Assembly (NCBI GenBank): GCA_030068145.1
Contig: JAPJBO010000212.1
Span: 186,001-250,000 of the forward strand
Origin: Diplonema papillatum
Lineage: Eukaryota > Euglenozoa > Diplonemea > Diplonemida > Diplonemidae
Direction of reading: 5' to 3'
Length of the DNA stretch: 64,000 nucleotides
The notes under the pieces: generated by a model
Told to the model about the DNA's origin: nothing
Databases searched by the model: none
What the model saw: the letters and a program-made list of their open reading frames with translations, nothing else
Part shown: positions 63,630 to 64,000 of the stretch, piece after piece
How the letters are laid out: the number at the start of each line of letters is the position of its first letter
How positions within the stretch are numbered: position 1 is the stretch's first letter
Position numbers and translations under genes: made by a program

Positions 63630-64000
63630 ATAGCCCTCAGCGGCTTGAGAACCCGATTGTGAAATCCTAAGTCCTCGGCTAAGCGCAGTACTATCTCTCG
63701 TGGGACCATGTCGAAGCATTTCCGGAAGTCCAGCGCCACACCGTAGAGCGGCTCCCCGTCTAACAAGGCGTCCTCCATCTCGAGCCCAATTTCCATCAAG
63801 ACGTCCTCGATCCGGTGACCTGGTCGAAAGCCTTTCTATCCTTCTTCGATCCATTCCTCTTGCCACAGTACTATGTCCGCCAGCCTGCGGCAGGCCCATA
63901 GGCGGTACACGGCGGATGTGACGGTTATCGGTCTTGTGTGCAGCGGGTCTTGACTCTCATCCTTCGGCACCATCGACACCAGCAGCTGGGCAGGGAGTTC
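63592..64000 (-). pseudogene. Reverse transcriptase fragment on the opposite strand, one stop
   Basis: Read from 64000 leftwards: LLVSMVPKDES, PLHTRPITVTSAVYRLW, RRLADIVLWQEEW, an in-frame TAG at 63836-63838, KGFRPGHRIEDV, then LYGVALDFRKCFDMVP (RT motif A with the first catalytic Asp) and RRFKLPLGAV. These are RT motifs 1, 2 and A of non-LTR elements in the right order. They directly follow, in protein terms, the RT edge encoded on the plus strand. The YxDD-containing palm lies beyond the junction and is not seen. Confidence 0.8.

Larger units (their letters stand above)
60825..64000 (+). mobile_element. Non-LTR retrotransposon with AlkB-2A-endonuclease-RT layout, rearranged
   Basis: The frame is open from 60825 (after a TGA at 60822) to 63629 and covers an AlkB-like domain, a 2A motif, an EEP endonuclease and the N-terminal edge of a reverse transcriptase. 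Similarity to RT stops near 63590. From there to the window end the RT fingers and motif A region lie on the minus strand. The element is therefore inverted at this junction or abuts a second copy in opposite orientation. Poly-A tail and target duplication are not in the window. Confidence 0.8.

Noticed and set aside
63583-64000. Twin-priming as cause of the retroelement inversion
   Set aside because: In twin priming the inverted part is the 5' portion, placed before a sense 3' portion. Here the 5' domains are followed by inverted RT, the wrong order from either strand.

Overview
The window looks like nuclear DNA of an intron-poor, repeat-rich eukaryote, most likely a protist or simple alga. 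The reasons are uninterrupted ORFs of up to 2,314 codons with signal peptides, a RING/RanBP2-type zinc-finger protein, non-LTR retrotransposon pieces, long microsatellites and minisatellites, and a degenerate SSU rRNA fragment. No gene shown here fixes the lineage, so the species is left open.

Layout. 1-2.6 kb: 3' part of a RING-finger gene followed by decayed tandem copies of its own 3' half. 2.6-21 kb: almost gene-free repeat territory with several dispersed families (called A-G below), fold-back sequences, a 474-bp CA microsatellite, an antisense SSU rRNA fragment, an endonuclease fragment of one retroelement and a 1.16-kb element with 193-bp terminal inverted repeats. 21-39.4 kb: the main protein-coding block, two giant secreted cysteine-rich repeat proteins (1,766 and 2,314 aa). 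Each is preceded by exactly two tandem truncated copies of its own 5' end. 39.4-45 kb: dispersed repeats. 45-52.3 kb: two paralogous small proteins (signal peptide, short Cys-rich ectodomain, one Cys-rich membrane helix, Pro/Gln/Tyr tail) inside a 130-bp inverted repeat, with about 2 kb of 10-bp satellite between them. 52.3-60.8 kb: minisatellites, palindromes and a tRNA-like sequence. 60.8-64 kb: a non-LTR retrotransposon ORF with an AlkB-like dioxygenase domain, a 2A ribosome-skipping motif, an endonuclease and the start of a reverse transcriptase. The next reverse-transcriptase piece lies on the opposite strand.

How it fits together. The giant proteins and the small membrane proteins look like extracellular or cell-surface products. 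Both groups are expanding by local duplication: tandem 5' copies, a 744-bp higher-order repeat inside the second giant gene, a nearly identical 3' block shared by both giant genes, and paralogous membrane proteins. The strongest candidate for an unusual system is the AlkB-2A-endonuclease-RT element. The duplicated 5' ends of the giant genes come second. All identifications rest on reading motifs by eye; no database search was possible.
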